A stretch of DNA of 64,000 nucleotides from contig NZ_CP101464.1 in the NCBI RefSeq assembly GCF_024362365.1, forward strand, positions 2,108,001-2,172,000, given 5' to 3'. The stretch comes from Janibacter sp. CX7 (lineage in GTDB: Bacteria; Actinomycetota; Actinomycetes; Actinomycetales; Dermatophilaceae). The position numbers were made by a program, and so were the translations under genes. This document shows, one piece after another, positions 8,875 through 17,642 of this stretch; the stretch's first letter is position 1; every line of letters begins with the position of its first letter. The notes under the pieces were generated by a model. That model was not told where the DNA came from. It saw only the letters and a list, made by a program, of their open reading frames with translations, and did not search any database.

Positions 8875-9315
8875 TCAGTCCAGCCCCTCCTCGAGGGTCG
8901 TCAGCGCGTCGGCGAGCGCCGCGCGCTGCTCGGCGCTGAGCGCTCCCATCTGGTCACCGACGCTGCGTCGGCGGGCCTCGTGCACGGCGGCGCGCACCGC
9001 GCGCCCGGCGTCGGTGACGACGACGACGCTCGCCCGGCGGTCGTGCGGGTCCGGCTCGCGGCTGACATACCCCTTGCCCTCGAGGGCGTCGACGACGTCG
9101 GTCACCGACCGCGGGGCGATGCGAAGGGAGTCGGCCAGGTCGCGCAGCCGCGGCGCCTCCGCGCGGTCCGCCGCCACGCGCAGGGCGCGGGCCTCGTGGG
9201 GTGACAGGTCGTGCTCCGACAGGTCGACCATCCACGCCCGGCGCAGGCCACGGGCCACGCGCAGCAGCTGCTCGCCGAGGTCCTCCGAGGCCGACCCGGC
9301 CACCCGCTTCGTCAT
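8875..9315 (-). CDS. MarR-family transcriptional regulator
   Basis: A 146-residue winged-helix repressor. The MarR core is seen in LSPHEARALRVAADRAEAPRLRDLADSLRIAPRSVTDVVDALEGKGYVSREPDPHDRRASVVVVTDAGRA: HTH, recognition helix and the DxRxxxV wing. It is divergent from the ABC exporter gene, and a cluster of CCTCA/TGAGG half-sites lies between them. Start uncertain: ATG 9315 is preferred by homology to MarR lengths; ATG 9351 and GTG 9324 are in frame. It likely represses the exporter and itself until a small-molecule ligand binds. Confidence 0.85.
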   Translation of the reverse strand: MTKRVAGSASEDLGEQLLRVARGLRRAWMVDLSEHDLSPHEARALRVAADRAEAPRLRDLADSLRIAPRSVTDVVDALEGKGYVSREPDPHDRRASVVVVTDAGRAVRAAVHEARRRSVGDQMGALSAEQRAALADALTTLEEGLD

Positions 9316-9345
9316 GACGACCACGGTAGCCGAGTTGCTCCCTTC

Positions 9346-9366
9346 CCTCATAGTGAGGTAACCTCA
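9346..9366. promoter_or_regulatory. Alternating half-site array, probable MarR operator
   Basis: The 21 bp read CCTCA-tag-TGAGG-ta-ACCTCA, so the central TGAGG can form a dyad with the half-site on either side (TGAGGT-A-ACCTCA is 9354-9366). A further ACTGAG follows at 9376. The array lies in the divergent region of the MarR and ABC exporter genes, 35 bp before the exporter ATG, where a repressor would block transcription. Confidence 0.65.
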
Positions 9367-9400
9367 GCATCACGAACTGAGACGAATGAAAGGGGCCCGC

Positions 9401-11233
9401 ATGGACACCCCGACGACATCCCCCAAGACCGGTGGCGGGCACGGACCCCGCCGCATCGACCCGCGCGACCGCGCCCAGCTCGCCGAGAGCCCCGTGAGCG
9501 CGCGGCGGGTCATCGCCTACTTCCGCCCCTACCGCTGGCAGGTCGCCGCGGTGGTGGCGCTCATCGTGGCCAGCTCGCTGATCTCGATGGCCTCCCCCTT
9601 CCTCCTGCGCACCGTCATCGACGATGCGCTCCCCCACCAGGACGTGCGCCTGCTCCTGCTCGCCGTCGGCGGCATGCTGCTCGTCACCATCGCCACCGCA
9701 CTCATCGGCGTGCAGCAGACGTGGATCTCCACGCGCGTCGGCCAGGCCGTCATGCACCGGCTGCGCACCGACGTCTTCACCCACCTGCAGCGGCAGTCGA
9801 TGAGCTTCTTCACCCGCACCCGCTCCGGCGAGATCACCTCGCGCATCACCCAGGACATCGGTGGCATGCAGTCGATCGTGACGAGCACGGCCGTCTCGAT
9901 CGCCTCCAACCTCACGACCGCGGTCGCCACCGCCGTCGCCATGGCCGCCCTGAGCTGGCGGCTGTCGCTCCTCTCGCTCCTCGTCCTGCCGCCGGCGATC
10001 TGGACCACCCGCAAGGTGGCGCTGGCCCGGCTAGAGATCACCTCCCAGCGGCAGCGCCGGCTGTCCGACCTGCAGGCCCAGGTCACCGAGGAGCTGTCGG
10101 TGAGCGGTGCGCTGCTGTCCAAGACGCTGGGCACGTCCGGGCGCGGAGCCCGCGAGTTCACCCAGACCTCGACCGACCTCGTCGGCCTCGAGGTGCGCAG
10201 CGAGCTCGCCGGCCGCTGGCGGATGGCGACGATGTCGATCGTCTTCGCCGCGATCCCGGCCCTGATCTACCTCGCTGCCGGCTTCCCCGCGACGAGCGGC
10301 GGCATGACCATCGGCACGATCATCGCCTTCACGACGCTGCAGTCGGGCATCTTCCGGCCGATCATGGGCCTGCTCAACGTCGGTGCCTCGTGGGTGGCCT
10401 CGATGGCCCTCTTCAGCCGGGTCTTCGGCTACCTCGACCTCGAGCCCGAGGTCGTCGCCCCGGCCGACCCGGTGGACCTCGACCCCGCGACCGTGCGCGG
10501 CGACGTGCGCATCGAGGGCGTCTCCTACCGCTATCCCGACGGCCACCGGCTCGCCCTGGCCGACGTCCAAGCGACGGTCCCCGCCGGCGCCCACCTCGCG
10601 CTCGTCGGCGCCACCGGCAGCGGCAAGTCGACCCTCGCCTCGCTGCTCGTCCGGCTCGCCGACCCGACGAGCGGGCGGATCACCGTCGACGGGGTGGACC
10701 TGCGCGACATCGACCCCCAGACCCTCACCCAGGTCATCGGCATCGTCACCCAGGAGACCTACCTCGCCCACGACACGGTGCGCGCCAACCTCCTGCTCGC
10801 CGACCCCGAGGCCACCGAGGCTCGGCTGTGGCAGGCCCTCGCGACCGCCCAGGCCGCCGACCTCGTCGCGGCGCTGCCCGAGGGGCTCGACACGGTCGTC
10901 GGCGCGCGCGGGCACCGCTTCTCCGGTGGGGAGAAGCAGCGGATCGCCATCGCCCGCACCCTGCTGCGCGACCCGGCCGTCCTCGTCCTCGACGAGGCGA
11001 CGAGCGCCCTCGACAACGACACCGAGCGTGAGCTGCAGGCCGCCCTCGACGCGCTGGCCCGCGGCCGGACGACGATCACCATCGCCCACCGACTGAGCAC
11101 CATCGAGTCCGCGGACGAGATCCTCGTGCTCGCGGGCGGGCGGGTCGCCGAGCGGGGCGAGCACCTCGCCCTGCTCGCCCGGGGCGGCGCCTACGCCCGG
11201 CTCGCCGGGGAGGACCTCGCCCTCACTGCATGA
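9401..11233 (+). CDS. ABC exporter, fused permease and ATP-binding domains (MsbA/LmrA-type)
   Basis: A 610-residue half-transporter expected to dimerise. Six membrane helices occupy roughly residues 35-320, including LIVASSLISMASPFLLRTVIDDAL, SFFTRTRSGEITSRITQDIGG (intracellular loop) and IIAFTTLQSGIF. The C-terminal ATPase has Walker A GATGSGKST near residue 405, signature FSGGEKQR near 508, Walker B VLVLDEATSALDN near 528 and the switch TIAHRL near 565. ATG 9401 was chosen over 9386 because AAAGGGG sits 6 nt before it. The adjacent MarR gene and operator suggest inducible drug or lipid efflux. The 95 bp after the stop hold nothing I can support before the low-GC cassette. Confidence 0.93.
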   Translation: MDTPTTSPKTGGGHGPRRIDPRDRAQLAESPVSARRVIAYFRPYRWQVAAVVALIVASSLISMASPFLLRTVIDDALPHQDVRLLLLAVGGMLLVTIATALIGVQQTWISTRVGQAVMHRLRTDVFTHLQRQSMSFFTRTRSGEITSRITQDIGGMQSIVTSTAVSIASNLTTAVATAVAMAALSWRLSLLSLLVLPPAIWTTRKVALARLEITSQRQRRLSDLQAQVTEELSVSGALLSKTLGTSGRGAREFTQTSTDLVGLEVRSELAGRWRMATMSIVFAAIPALIYLAAGFPATSGGMTIGTIIAFTTLQSGIFRPIMGLLNVGASWVASMALFSRVFGYLDLEPEVVAPADPVDLDPATVRGDVRIEGVSYRYPDGHRLALADVQATVPAGAHLALVGATGSGKSTLASLLVRLADPTSGRITVDGVDLRDIDPQTLTQVIGIVTQETYLAHDTVRANLLLADPEATEARLWQALATAQAADLVAALPEGLDTVVGARGHRFSGGEKQRIAIARTLLRDPAVLVLDEATSALDNDTERELQAALDALARGRTTITIAHRLSTIESADEILVLAGGRVAERGEHLALLARGGAYARLAGEDLALTA

Positions 11234-11328
11234 GGTTCATCTGCAGACCTACCTCTATGCCGTGACCGGATTCGGTGACCCCAGTTCGGTGCCGGGCCGG
11301 GCTCGCCCCGCCAACGCGGCTGATCAGC

Positions 11329-11961
11329 TCAATCCCTGTTCTGCCTCAGGCCAGCGACGGCATTGTTCACATCATCGACTAGGCGCTGCCACGCCGGCAG
11401 TTGAGGCAAGTTCCCGTCCAAGTCCAGCCGCTGTAGAAGGACCTCCCGCCGAGAGGTGAAGGACCGCTTCTCCTTCTTCAGCCGCCGCCCAGACTTCCCA
11501 CTGGATGCGATTAGCGCGCGCTCGAGGACTTCTTTTGGCGATGCACATCTTTCGATGGCAGAGATCTTGGGCAAGTCGAGCGACACCCTACCTGCAGGGT
11601 TCCCAGCCACCTCTCTGATCGCTGCCTCATCGAGCAGCAGCCACGCCTCCAACTCTTGCACCGGCACAACCGGGACAATCGGCATAGCCAGTCCAAGCTT
11701 CCGAGCAGAGTCCAAAATTTCACTACGCCTAGCGGTCGCATCGGAACTGTCGGAATCTCTATGTACGAAGATCAGGCTCGGCCGAGACTCCTCATTCAGA
11801 ACGCGCTCAAGACGTTCAGCGACGGACCCTGAGTACGCACGAGAACTTCCGACAGCCGAATCCGCTCCGGCCCGCGATAGCAAAGACCTCAAATGAGGAA
11901 TGAGACCGTCGTCCGACGTTCCTTCTCGAAGGAAGACGAAATTAACCTCTAGATCAGCCAT
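11329..11961 (-). CDS. Toprim-like DUF4276-type protein, putative defence effector
   Basis: A 210-residue protein resembling the DUF4276/RloB-like family. The N-terminus FVFLREGTSDDGL carries a Toprim-type glutamate (E13) and D17; a hydrophobic strand then ends in VHRDSDSSD (D69, D71), the Toprim DxD. PVQELEAWLLLDEAAIREVAG follows near residues 100-120, a hallmark of DUF4276 proteins. Such folds cut or bind nucleic acid. It starts 2 bp after the stop of the AAA ATPase gene, so the pair is co-translated. Base composition is unlike the neighbours (a counted 60-base stretch at 11941 is 53% GC). ATPase plus Toprim-protein pairs such as AbiL, RloAB and PARIS act in phage defence; that role is inferred here. 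Confidence 0.7.
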   Translation of the reverse strand: MADLEVNFVFLREGTSDDGLIPHLRSLLSRAGADSAVGSSRAYSGSVAERLERVLNEESRPSLIFVHRDSDSSDATARRSEILDSARKLGLAMPIVPVVPVQELEAWLLLDEAAIREVAGNPAGRVSLDLPKISAIERCASPKEVLERALIASSGKSGRRLKKEKRSFTSRREVLLQRLDLDGNLPQLPAWQRLVDDVNNAVAGLRQNRD

Positions 11962-11963
11962 GA

Positions 11964-13349
11964 TTAGAAGTCGAGCGTAAGGGGCGCATCGTCCGGGAGC
12001 GTGAGGTAGTCCATTATCGTGGCCCGCGAAATCGTTCTCTCGACACTGTCGCCTCTCCACGTCCCGGCCAGGTGCATCAGACCGACGGTGGTTTGCGGCC
12101 CTTCGCCTGTACGCACCGTTAGCGGAACTGCCAGTAGCAGGTCCGCTTCCTCTTGGAACTGAACGAAATGGGGTGAATGGGTGTTCACCATTACTTGCCT
12201 CAAGGGGTTGTCGGGGCCCGGTGCTTCTGTTGGGTCGACTGCAAGATCCCGCACGAGCTCGACCATCTCTTGGATCTTTGCCGGGTGTATCCCGTTCTCG
12301 GGTTCCTCCATGCAGATGAGCCCGCCAACCTCGTCGTCTTGAGCCATGATGCAGAGCGCAAGAAACCTCAGCGTCCCGTCCGACATCGACCTTGCGGGCA
12401 ACATGAGGCCGGATCCCATCCGCGCCTCTAAAGTTAAGAGCTCGCGGCGTTCGTCAATGTCCACGGCAATCTCTCGAACGTCGGTGAGGGCGGCGGCAGA
12501 GGCTGCGATCTCTGCGTAGACCTGCTCCCCCTTCGTCCGTGCGAGACGATAGAGACTAGACGCCAAGTGGCCTCCATCCGACGCAATGTGATCCGGATCG
12601 TTCGCCGAGTCGGGAGTGCGCATCGAACTTGGCTCTAGTGCCAACTGTCTCCACTGCTGCATTTCACGACGCGCAGCAAGAATCGTGGGGTCGTCGTACG
12701 CTGTCGTTGTACTTACAACAGTTCGGGGCGCGTTAGCAGCAGGAGACGTGCGCGGCTGGCCGCGACTGCCGCCGTCCGCATGCACCCGGATGGTCGCCTC
12801 ATCCATCGAATGGTCAGTTGAGATGAAGGCGACGCCAGAACGGCGACCTTTGAGCACCGCGTCGCGAAAGTTCCTCTTGCTGTGGGGCCACTTAATGTGC
12901 GAGGGCGCTTCACCATGGGTAATGTGAACCAAAGACTCTCGCCGCAGTTCAATTCTCCCGAGTCTACTAAAACTTCCGCCCTGCGGCCGAACATAGCCAA
13001 GTTCGAGTTCATACCTCAGGAAAGTCATTGTCGGTCGGGTAGTGCGCCCGAAATCGTCCTCCACTTCACTAGGAACGATCATCTCTGCCGCAATCACCAT
13101 CGCTGGGCTCTCACCTTCAGCGTTCCTCCAGAAGAGGGCACGAGGGTCACCGCCAGCCGGACCATCGGAGCGCAGCAACTGAGCCGCTTCCATGAACGAC
13201 TTGTCTGCGAGGAGCGACAGAAACTCGATGGCGTCGAATATGTTCGACTTGCCCACTGCATTGGGGCCAGCAATGCACGTAAACGGACCAAAGTCGACGG
13301 AAAAATCAATGAGGTTCTTAAACCCCGTCACCTCGAGACGAGTGAGCAT
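11964..13349 (-). CDS. AAA (AAA_15/AAA_21, OLD-like) ATPase, putative defence sensor
   Basis: A 461-residue SMC/ABC-type ATPase. It opens MLTRLEVTGFKNLIDFSVDF, and Walker A is GPNAVGKSN (residues 28-36), followed by IFDAIEFLSLLADKSF. Late in the protein are SMSDGTLRFLALC (signature-like), GLICMEEPENGIHP (Walker B with catalytic glutamates) and MVNTHSPHFVQF (switch histidine), in the order seen in OLD/RloA/AbiL ATPases. No Toprim domain is fused; that function appears to be supplied by the next gene. ATG 13349 is supported by GAGGG close upstream; apparent extensions further upstream are antisense to plsC and valS. GC is low (52% in a counted stretch at 12661), indicating transfer. Confidence 0.8.
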   Translation of the reverse strand: MLTRLEVTGFKNLIDFSVDFGPFTCIAGPNAVGKSNIFDAIEFLSLLADKSFMEAAQLLRSDGPAGGDPRALFWRNAEGESPAMVIAAEMIVPSEVEDDFGRTTRPTMTFLRYELELGYVRPQGGSFSRLGRIELRRESLVHITHGEAPSHIKWPHSKRNFRDAVLKGRRSGVAFISTDHSMDEATIRVHADGGSRGQPRTSPAANAPRTVVSTTTAYDDPTILAARREMQQWRQLALEPSSMRTPDSANDPDHIASDGGHLASSLYRLARTKGEQVYAEIAASAAALTDVREIAVDIDERRELLTLEARMGSGLMLPARSMSDGTLRFLALCIMAQDDEVGGLICMEEPENGIHPAKIQEMVELVRDLAVDPTEAPGPDNPLRQVMVNTHSPHFVQFQEEADLLLAVPLTVRTGEGPQTTVGLMHLAGTWRGDSVERTISRATIMDYLTLPDDAPLTLDF

Positions 13350-13375
13350 GCCCTCAACATACCCGCTCGTCGGGC

Positions 13376-14140
13376 TCAGTCCTTGGTGAACTGGTCCTTG
13401 GTGCGGGTCATGTCCTTGTGGTCCTTGGCCCAGGCGTCCTCGTAGGTCGGGGCGGTGCCGCCCAGGCGGGCGGGCTGGAAGCGCAGCTCGTCGCCCGTCA
13501 GGGGCGGGTAGGCGGCGATGGTCTCGTCGAGGAGCTGCTTCATGACCTCGCGCAGCCGCTCGGTGATCTCGTTGACGTCGTCGTCGGGCCCGACGTGGAT
13601 CGGGTCGCCGATGGTGATGTGGATCGGGAAGTTGGTGCGCCCCAGACGCTTGGGCACGTCCTTGGTCCAGATCCGGTGCGCGCCCCAGACGATCGTCGGG
13701 AGGATCGGCACGCCCGCCTCCTGCGCCATCCGGGCGGTGCCGCTCTTGAGCTCCTTGATCTCGAAGGAGCGCGACATCGTCGCCTCGGGGTAGACCCCGA
13801 CGACCTCGCCGTCCTTGAGCTTGGCCACGGCCTCCTTGAAGGCAGCCCCACCCGCATGCCGGTCGACCGGGATGTGCTTCAGCCCCCGCATGAAGAACCC
13901 GGCCACCTTGTGCTGCCAGATCGACTTCTTCGCCATGAAGCGCACCCACCGCTGGCTGCGGCGTGCTCCCAGCCCGGCGAGCACGAAGTCGATGTAGCCG
14001 GTGTGGTTGATCGCCATGACCGCGCCGCCACGCTTGGGGACGTTGCGGTCGCCCTTGATGGTGAAGCGGTAGCCGTTGATGAGGAAGATGGTCCGCGCGA
14101 CGATGATGATCGCGCGGTACAGGGGCTCGGGTCGGCGCAT
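13376..14140 (-). CDS. plsC: 1-acyl-sn-glycerol-3-phosphate acyltransferase (PlsC family)
   Basis: A 254-residue membrane-associated acyltransferase that adds the second acyl chain to make phosphatidic acid, or a close paralogue. An N-terminal hydrophobic helix (YRAIIIVARTIFLINGY) precedes the catalytic motif NHTGYID (HX4D, H46-D51). VYPEATMS near residue 118 replaces the usual FPEGTRS block, and GVPILPTIVWGAHRIW is motif IV. A -10-like TAGGCT (14152-14147) ends 6 nt before the ATG, suggesting a leaderless transcript. Divergent from valS. Confidence 0.88.
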   Translation of the reverse strand: MRRPEPLYRAIIIVARTIFLINGYRFTIKGDRNVPKRGGAVMAINHTGYIDFVLAGLGARRSQRWVRFMAKKSIWQHKVAGFFMRGLKHIPVDRHAGGAAFKEAVAKLKDGEVVGVYPEATMSRSFEIKELKSGTARMAQEAGVPILPTIVWGAHRIWTKDVPKRLGRTNFPIHITIGDPIHVGPDDDVNEITERLREVMKQLLDETIAAYPPLTGDELRFQPARLGGTAPTYEDAWAKDHKDMTRTKDQFTKD

Positions 14141-14179
14141 GACTGCAGCCTACGGTCTCGTAGGTCGCCGGAGCAGGCA

Positions 14180-14195
14180 CGGACCGATTGGTCCG
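14180..14195. promoter_or_regulatory. Inverted repeat between plsC and valS
   Basis: CGGACC-GATT-GGTCCG is a 6-bp inverted repeat with a 4-bp spacer in the 85-bp divergent region. It could be an operator for either gene. It is short enough to be chance in GC-rich DNA. Confidence 0.3.
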
Positions 14196-14225
14196 CGCCA
14201 CACCGGTGATGGGAAGATCCACCCC

Positions 14226-16844
14226 ATGACCGAGCACTCCCCCGCCCCCGACGCAGCCCGCATCCCGGACCGTCCCTCGCTGGACGGCCTCGAGGACACG
14301 TGGGGCGCCGTATGGCGTGAGCAGGACACCTACGCCTTCGACCGCGAGGGTGCCCGGGAGCAGGTCTTCTCCATCGACACCCCGCCGCCGACTGCCAGCG
14401 GGTCGCTGCACATGGGGCACGTCTTCAGCTACACGCACACCGACTGCATGGCTCGCTACAAGCGCATGCGCGGGCTCAACGTCTTCTACCCGATCGGCTG
14501 GGACGACAACGGCCTGCCGACCGAGAAGCGGGTGCAGAACTACTACGGCGTGCGCGGCGACTCCTCGCTCCCCTACGACCCGGACTTCACGCCCCCCTTC
14601 GAGGGCACGACGAAGACCATCAAGGCCGCCGACCAGGTCCCGATCAGCCGGCAGAACTTCATCGAGCTGTGCGACGAGCTGACGGTCAAGGACGAGGAGG
14701 CCTTCGAGTCCCTCTTCCGCCGCCTCGGCTTCAGCCTCGACTGGAACATCCAGTACCGCACCATCGACGACCGCTCCCGCGCGACGGCGCAGACCGCCTT
14801 CCTGCGCAACCTCGCCCGCGGCGAGGCCTACACCGCCGAGGCCCCCGGCCTGTGGGACGTGACCTTCCAGACCGCCGTCGCGCAGGCCGAGCTCGAGGCC
14901 CGCGACTACCCGGGTGCCTACCACCGCGTCGCCTTCCACGGCGCCGACGGCCCGGTCCACATCGAGACCACCCGTCCCGAGCTGCTGCCGGCCTGCGTCG
15001 CCCTCATCGCCCACCCCGACGACGAGCGGTACCAGGGCCTCTTCGGCTCCACCGTCACCTCCCCGCTCTTCGGGGTCGAGGTGCCGGTCGTCGCCCACCC
15101 GTCCGCGGAGATGGACAAGGGCGCCGGCATCGCGATGTGCTGCACCTTCGGTGACCTCACCGACGTCACCTGGTGGCGCGAGCTGCAGCTGCCGACCCGC
15201 TCCGTCGTCACCCGCGCCGGCCGGATCCTCGGCGAGACCCCCGAGTGGATCCAGAGCGAAGGGGGCGCCGCGACCTTCGCGGAGATGTCCGGCAAGACGG
15301 TGCATTCCGCCCGCGAGGTCGTCGTCGAGGCGCTGCGCGCCTCGGGTGACCTCGACGGCGAGCCCCAGAAGACCCAGCGCAAGGCCAACTTCTACGAGCG
15401 GGGCGAGAAGCCCCTAGAGATCGTCACCTCGCGCCAGTGGTACATCCGCAACGGCGGCCGCGATGCCGATCTCAACCAGGCATTGCAGGCGCGCGGCGAC
15501 GAGATCGACTTCCACCCCGACTTCATGAAGTCGCGCTACAAGAACTGGGTGGCCGGGCTCAACGGCGACTGGCTGATCTCGCGCCAGCGCTTCTTCGGCA
15601 TCCCGATCCCCGTCTGGTACGCCCTCGACGGCGATGGCCAGCCGCAGTACGACAGCCCGCTCGTGCCGACCGAGGAGCAGCTGCCCATCGACCCGATGGC
15701 GCAGGTGCCCACCGGCTACACCGAGGACCAGCGCGACCAGCCCGGCGGCTTCACCGGCGACCCCGACGTCATGGACACCTGGGCGACCTCCTCGCTCACC
15801 CCGCAGATCGCCGGCGACTGGCTCGCGGGCGAGCGTGGCGAGAGCGACCTCTTCGGCAAGGTCTTCCCGATGGACGTGCGCCCGCAGGGCCACGACATCA
15901 TCCGCACCTGGCTCTTCGCGACCGTCGTGCGCGCGCACTTCGAGCACGGCAGCGCCCCGTGGAAGAACGCCGCGATCTCCGGGTGGATCCTCGACCCCGA
16001 CCGCAAGAAGATGAGCAAGTCGAAGGGCAATGTCGTCACGCCCGAGGACGTCGTCGTCGAGCACAGCGCCGACGCCGTGCGCTACTGGGCGGCGTCCGGT
16101 CGCCTGGGAACCGACGCGGCCTACGACACCGGTCAGATGAAGATCGGCCGCCGTCTGGCGATCAAGCTGCTCAACGCCAGCAAGTTCGCCCTCGGCTTCG
16201 GCGAGCCCGAGCTCGACGACCGCCAGGGGCTGGCCTCGGTGATCACTGAGCCGCTCGACCGGGCGATGATCGCGGCCCTGCAGCAGGTCGTGGGCGATGC
16301 GACCAGCGGCTTCGAGGCGTGGGACTACACCCGCTCGCTCGACGTCACCGAGACCTTCTTCTGGACCTTCTGCGACGACTACATCGAGCTCGTCAAGGAC
16401 CGCGCCCACGGTGGCGACCCGTCGGCACGCGCCGCGCTGCGGCTCGCGCTGTCGGTCGTGCTGCGCCTGCTCGCGCCCTTCCTCCCCTACGCGACCGAGG
16501 AGGTCTGGTCGTGGTGGCAGGAGGGGTCGGTGCACCGCGCGACCTGGCCCGAGGCCACCGAGCTGGCCCTCGCGGAGGCCGGTGACCCGCAGGTCCTCGC
16601 AGCCGTCGGCACGGCCCTGAGCCAGGTACGCAAGGCCAAGTCCGACGCCAAGGTCGGCATGCGCAGCGAGATCACCGCAGCGACGCTCGTGGCTCCGGCC
16701 GCGACCGCCGACCGGGTGCGCGCGGGCGAGCCCGACCTGCGGGCGGCCGGCCGCCTGACGGGGAGCTTCGACTACGCCGAGGGCGACGAGGTCGTCCTGC
16801 GCGACGTCGAGCTCATCCCCTTCGTCAAGCCGCCGAAGAACTGA
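14226..16844 (+). CDS. valS: Valyl-tRNA synthetase
   Basis: Charges tRNA-Val. The 872-residue class Ia enzyme has the HIGH motif as HMGH (residues 62-65) in PTASGSLHMGHVFSYTHTD and KMSKSKGN near residues 595-602. The editing insertion contains IETTRPELLPACVALIAHP, and the anticodon-binding helical bundle contains WTFCDDYIELVKDRA. The protein ends at FVKPPKN without the C-terminal coiled-coil arm of E. coli-type ValS, so it belongs to the shorter type. ATG 14226 is preferred over upstream in-frame codons, which run into the plsC gene. No T-box-like leader was seen. Confidence 0.95.
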   Translation: MTEHSPAPDAARIPDRPSLDGLEDTWGAVWREQDTYAFDREGAREQVFSIDTPPPTASGSLHMGHVFSYTHTDCMARYKRMRGLNVFYPIGWDDNGLPTEKRVQNYYGVRGDSSLPYDPDFTPPFEGTTKTIKAADQVPISRQNFIELCDELTVKDEEAFESLFRRLGFSLDWNIQYRTIDDRSRATAQTAFLRNLARGEAYTAEAPGLWDVTFQTAVAQAELEARDYPGAYHRVAFHGADGPVHIETTRPELLPACVALIAHPDDERYQGLFGSTVTSPLFGVEVPVVAHPSAEMDKGAGIAMCCTFGDLTDVTWWRELQLPTRSVVTRAGRILGETPEWIQSEGGAATFAEMSGKTVHSAREVVVEALRASGDLDGEPQKTQRKANFYERGEKPLEIVTSRQWYIRNGGRDADLNQALQARGDEIDFHPDFMKSRYKNWVAGLNGDWLISRQRFFGIPIPVWYALDGDGQPQYDSPLVPTEEQLPIDPMAQVPTGYTEDQRDQPGGFTGDPDVMDTWATSSLTPQIAGDWLAGERGESDLFGKVFPMDVRPQGHDIIRTWLFATVVRAHFEHGSAPWKNAAISGWILDPDRKKMSKSKGNVVTPEDVVVEHSADAVRYWAASGRLGTDAAYDTGQMKIGRRLAIKLLNASKFALGFGEPELDDRQGLASVITEPLDRAMIAALQQVVGDATSGFEAWDYTRSLDVTETFFWTFCDDYIELVKDRAHGGDPSARAALRLALSVVLRLLAPFLPYATEEVWSWWQEGSVHRATWPEATELALAEAGDPQVLAAVGTALSQVRKAKSDAKVGMRSEITAATLVAPAATADRVRAGEPDLRAAGRLTGSFDYAEGDEVVLRDVELIPFVKPPKN

Positions 16845-16849
16845 CGACC

Positions 16850-16898
16850 TGACGACGCAGGGCCCGACTCCCCGAGGGAGGCGGGCCCTGCGTCGTCA
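16850..16898. terminator. Perfect 17-bp hairpin after valS (bidirectional)
   Basis: The arms TGACGACGCAGGGCCCG (16850-16866) and CGGGCCCTGCGTCGTCA (16882-16898) are perfectly complementary around a 15-nt loop. It follows the valS stop and contains the stop codon of the convergent gene (16896). There is no U-tract, as is common for actinobacterial terminators. Confidence 0.8.
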
Positions 16899-17627
16899 GA
16901 CGGTGTCGGGGTCAGCCTCGCGCAGCAGGTCGGTCGACGGCTCGGGGGCCAGCCGGGGCACCCGCCAGGCGGCCGTGGCCGCCGATCCGTCGAGCACACG
17001 TCGGTGACCGGTCGGCTGGACGAGGATCCACGGCACGGCCCAGCCGCCGAGGCGCAGCCGGCGGGTGGCGAAGGCGTCCTCCTCGAGCACTTGCACCGAA
17101 CCGCTCGCCGGCTCGTAGACGTGGAGCACGTCCGGCCGCTCGCCCGGGAGCACGAGCGTGACGTGCCGCGGCAGCAGGCGGCTGCCGACGTAGAGCGCGG
17201 CCGGCTCACCGTCGACGACGAGGTCGAGCAGCCGCCGGTAGCGGGCGCGCAGCGACTCCTCGGAGTGGGCTCGCACGGAGATGATCCGATAGCGCGTGCC
17301 CGGCCGGGAGCCGCCGTGCTCGAGCTCGTGCGCGAGGCCCCACGGGGGCGTGCCGAGCGCCTGCGGCCACGCGAGGGTGAAGCCGCCGCCGGGGCCGCGC
17401 CAGCCGTTGGTGCGAGCGTGGACGAGCCGTTCCCAGGCCGCGAAGCGCTCCGCTGCGGTGGCACCCTCGGCGCCCGGCACCGGGTGCCCCTCACCGGTGG
17501 CGACCCAGCGGGCGAAGGGAGCGTCGACGAGCATCCGGGCGACCGTCGCGCACGCGGACCCGCACGTCGTCGGGCTCTGCTGCCGTGGCCCGGACGATCC
17601 CTGCACGAGGCGGAAGGGCGCGTTCAC
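16896..17627 (-). CDS. Hypothetical protein with cysteine-peptidase-like (C39-like) features
   Basis: A 243-residue cytoplasmic protein that I cannot assign with certainty. The N-terminal [20 protein letters not shown] (Cys22) resembles the catalytic-cysteine helix of C39/papain-like folds. [29 protein letters not shown] (about residues 152-180) provides a histidine strand and an acidic/Gly turn in the spacing expected of such folds, with VLEEDAF afterwards. There is no signal peptide. GTG 17627 is chosen: a -10-like CAGGAT ends 6 nt upstream, suggesting leaderless expression. Peptidase activity is untested inference. Confidence 0.55.
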   Translation of the reverse strand: MNAPFRLVQGSSGPRQQSPTTCGSACATVARMLVDAPFARWVATGEGHPVPGAEGATAAERFAAWERLVHARTNGWRGPGGGFTLAWPQALGTPPWGLAHELEHGGSRPGTRYRIISVRAHSEESLRARYRRLLDLVVDGEPAALYVGSRLLPRHVTLVLPGERPDVLHVYEPASGSVQVLEEDAFATRRLRLGGWAVPWILVQPTGHRRVLDGSAATAAWRVPRLAPEPSTDLLREADPDTV

Positions 17628-17642
17628 ACCGACATCCTGTCA

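Noticed and set aside
11234..13375. Terminal inverted or direct repeats marking the low-GC cassette as a transposable element
   Set aside because: No matching repeats were seen at its edges, so the means of acquisition remains unknown.
14180..14225. A T-box or other aminoacylation leader before valS
   Set aside because: The leader is under 90 bp and has no GGTGGTACCGCG-type motif.
11964..15305. Continuous minus-strand frame extending the AAA ATPase upstream to 15305
   Set aside because: The extra N-terminal part is antisense to plsC and valS; GAGGG and ATG at 13349 give a normal ATPase start.
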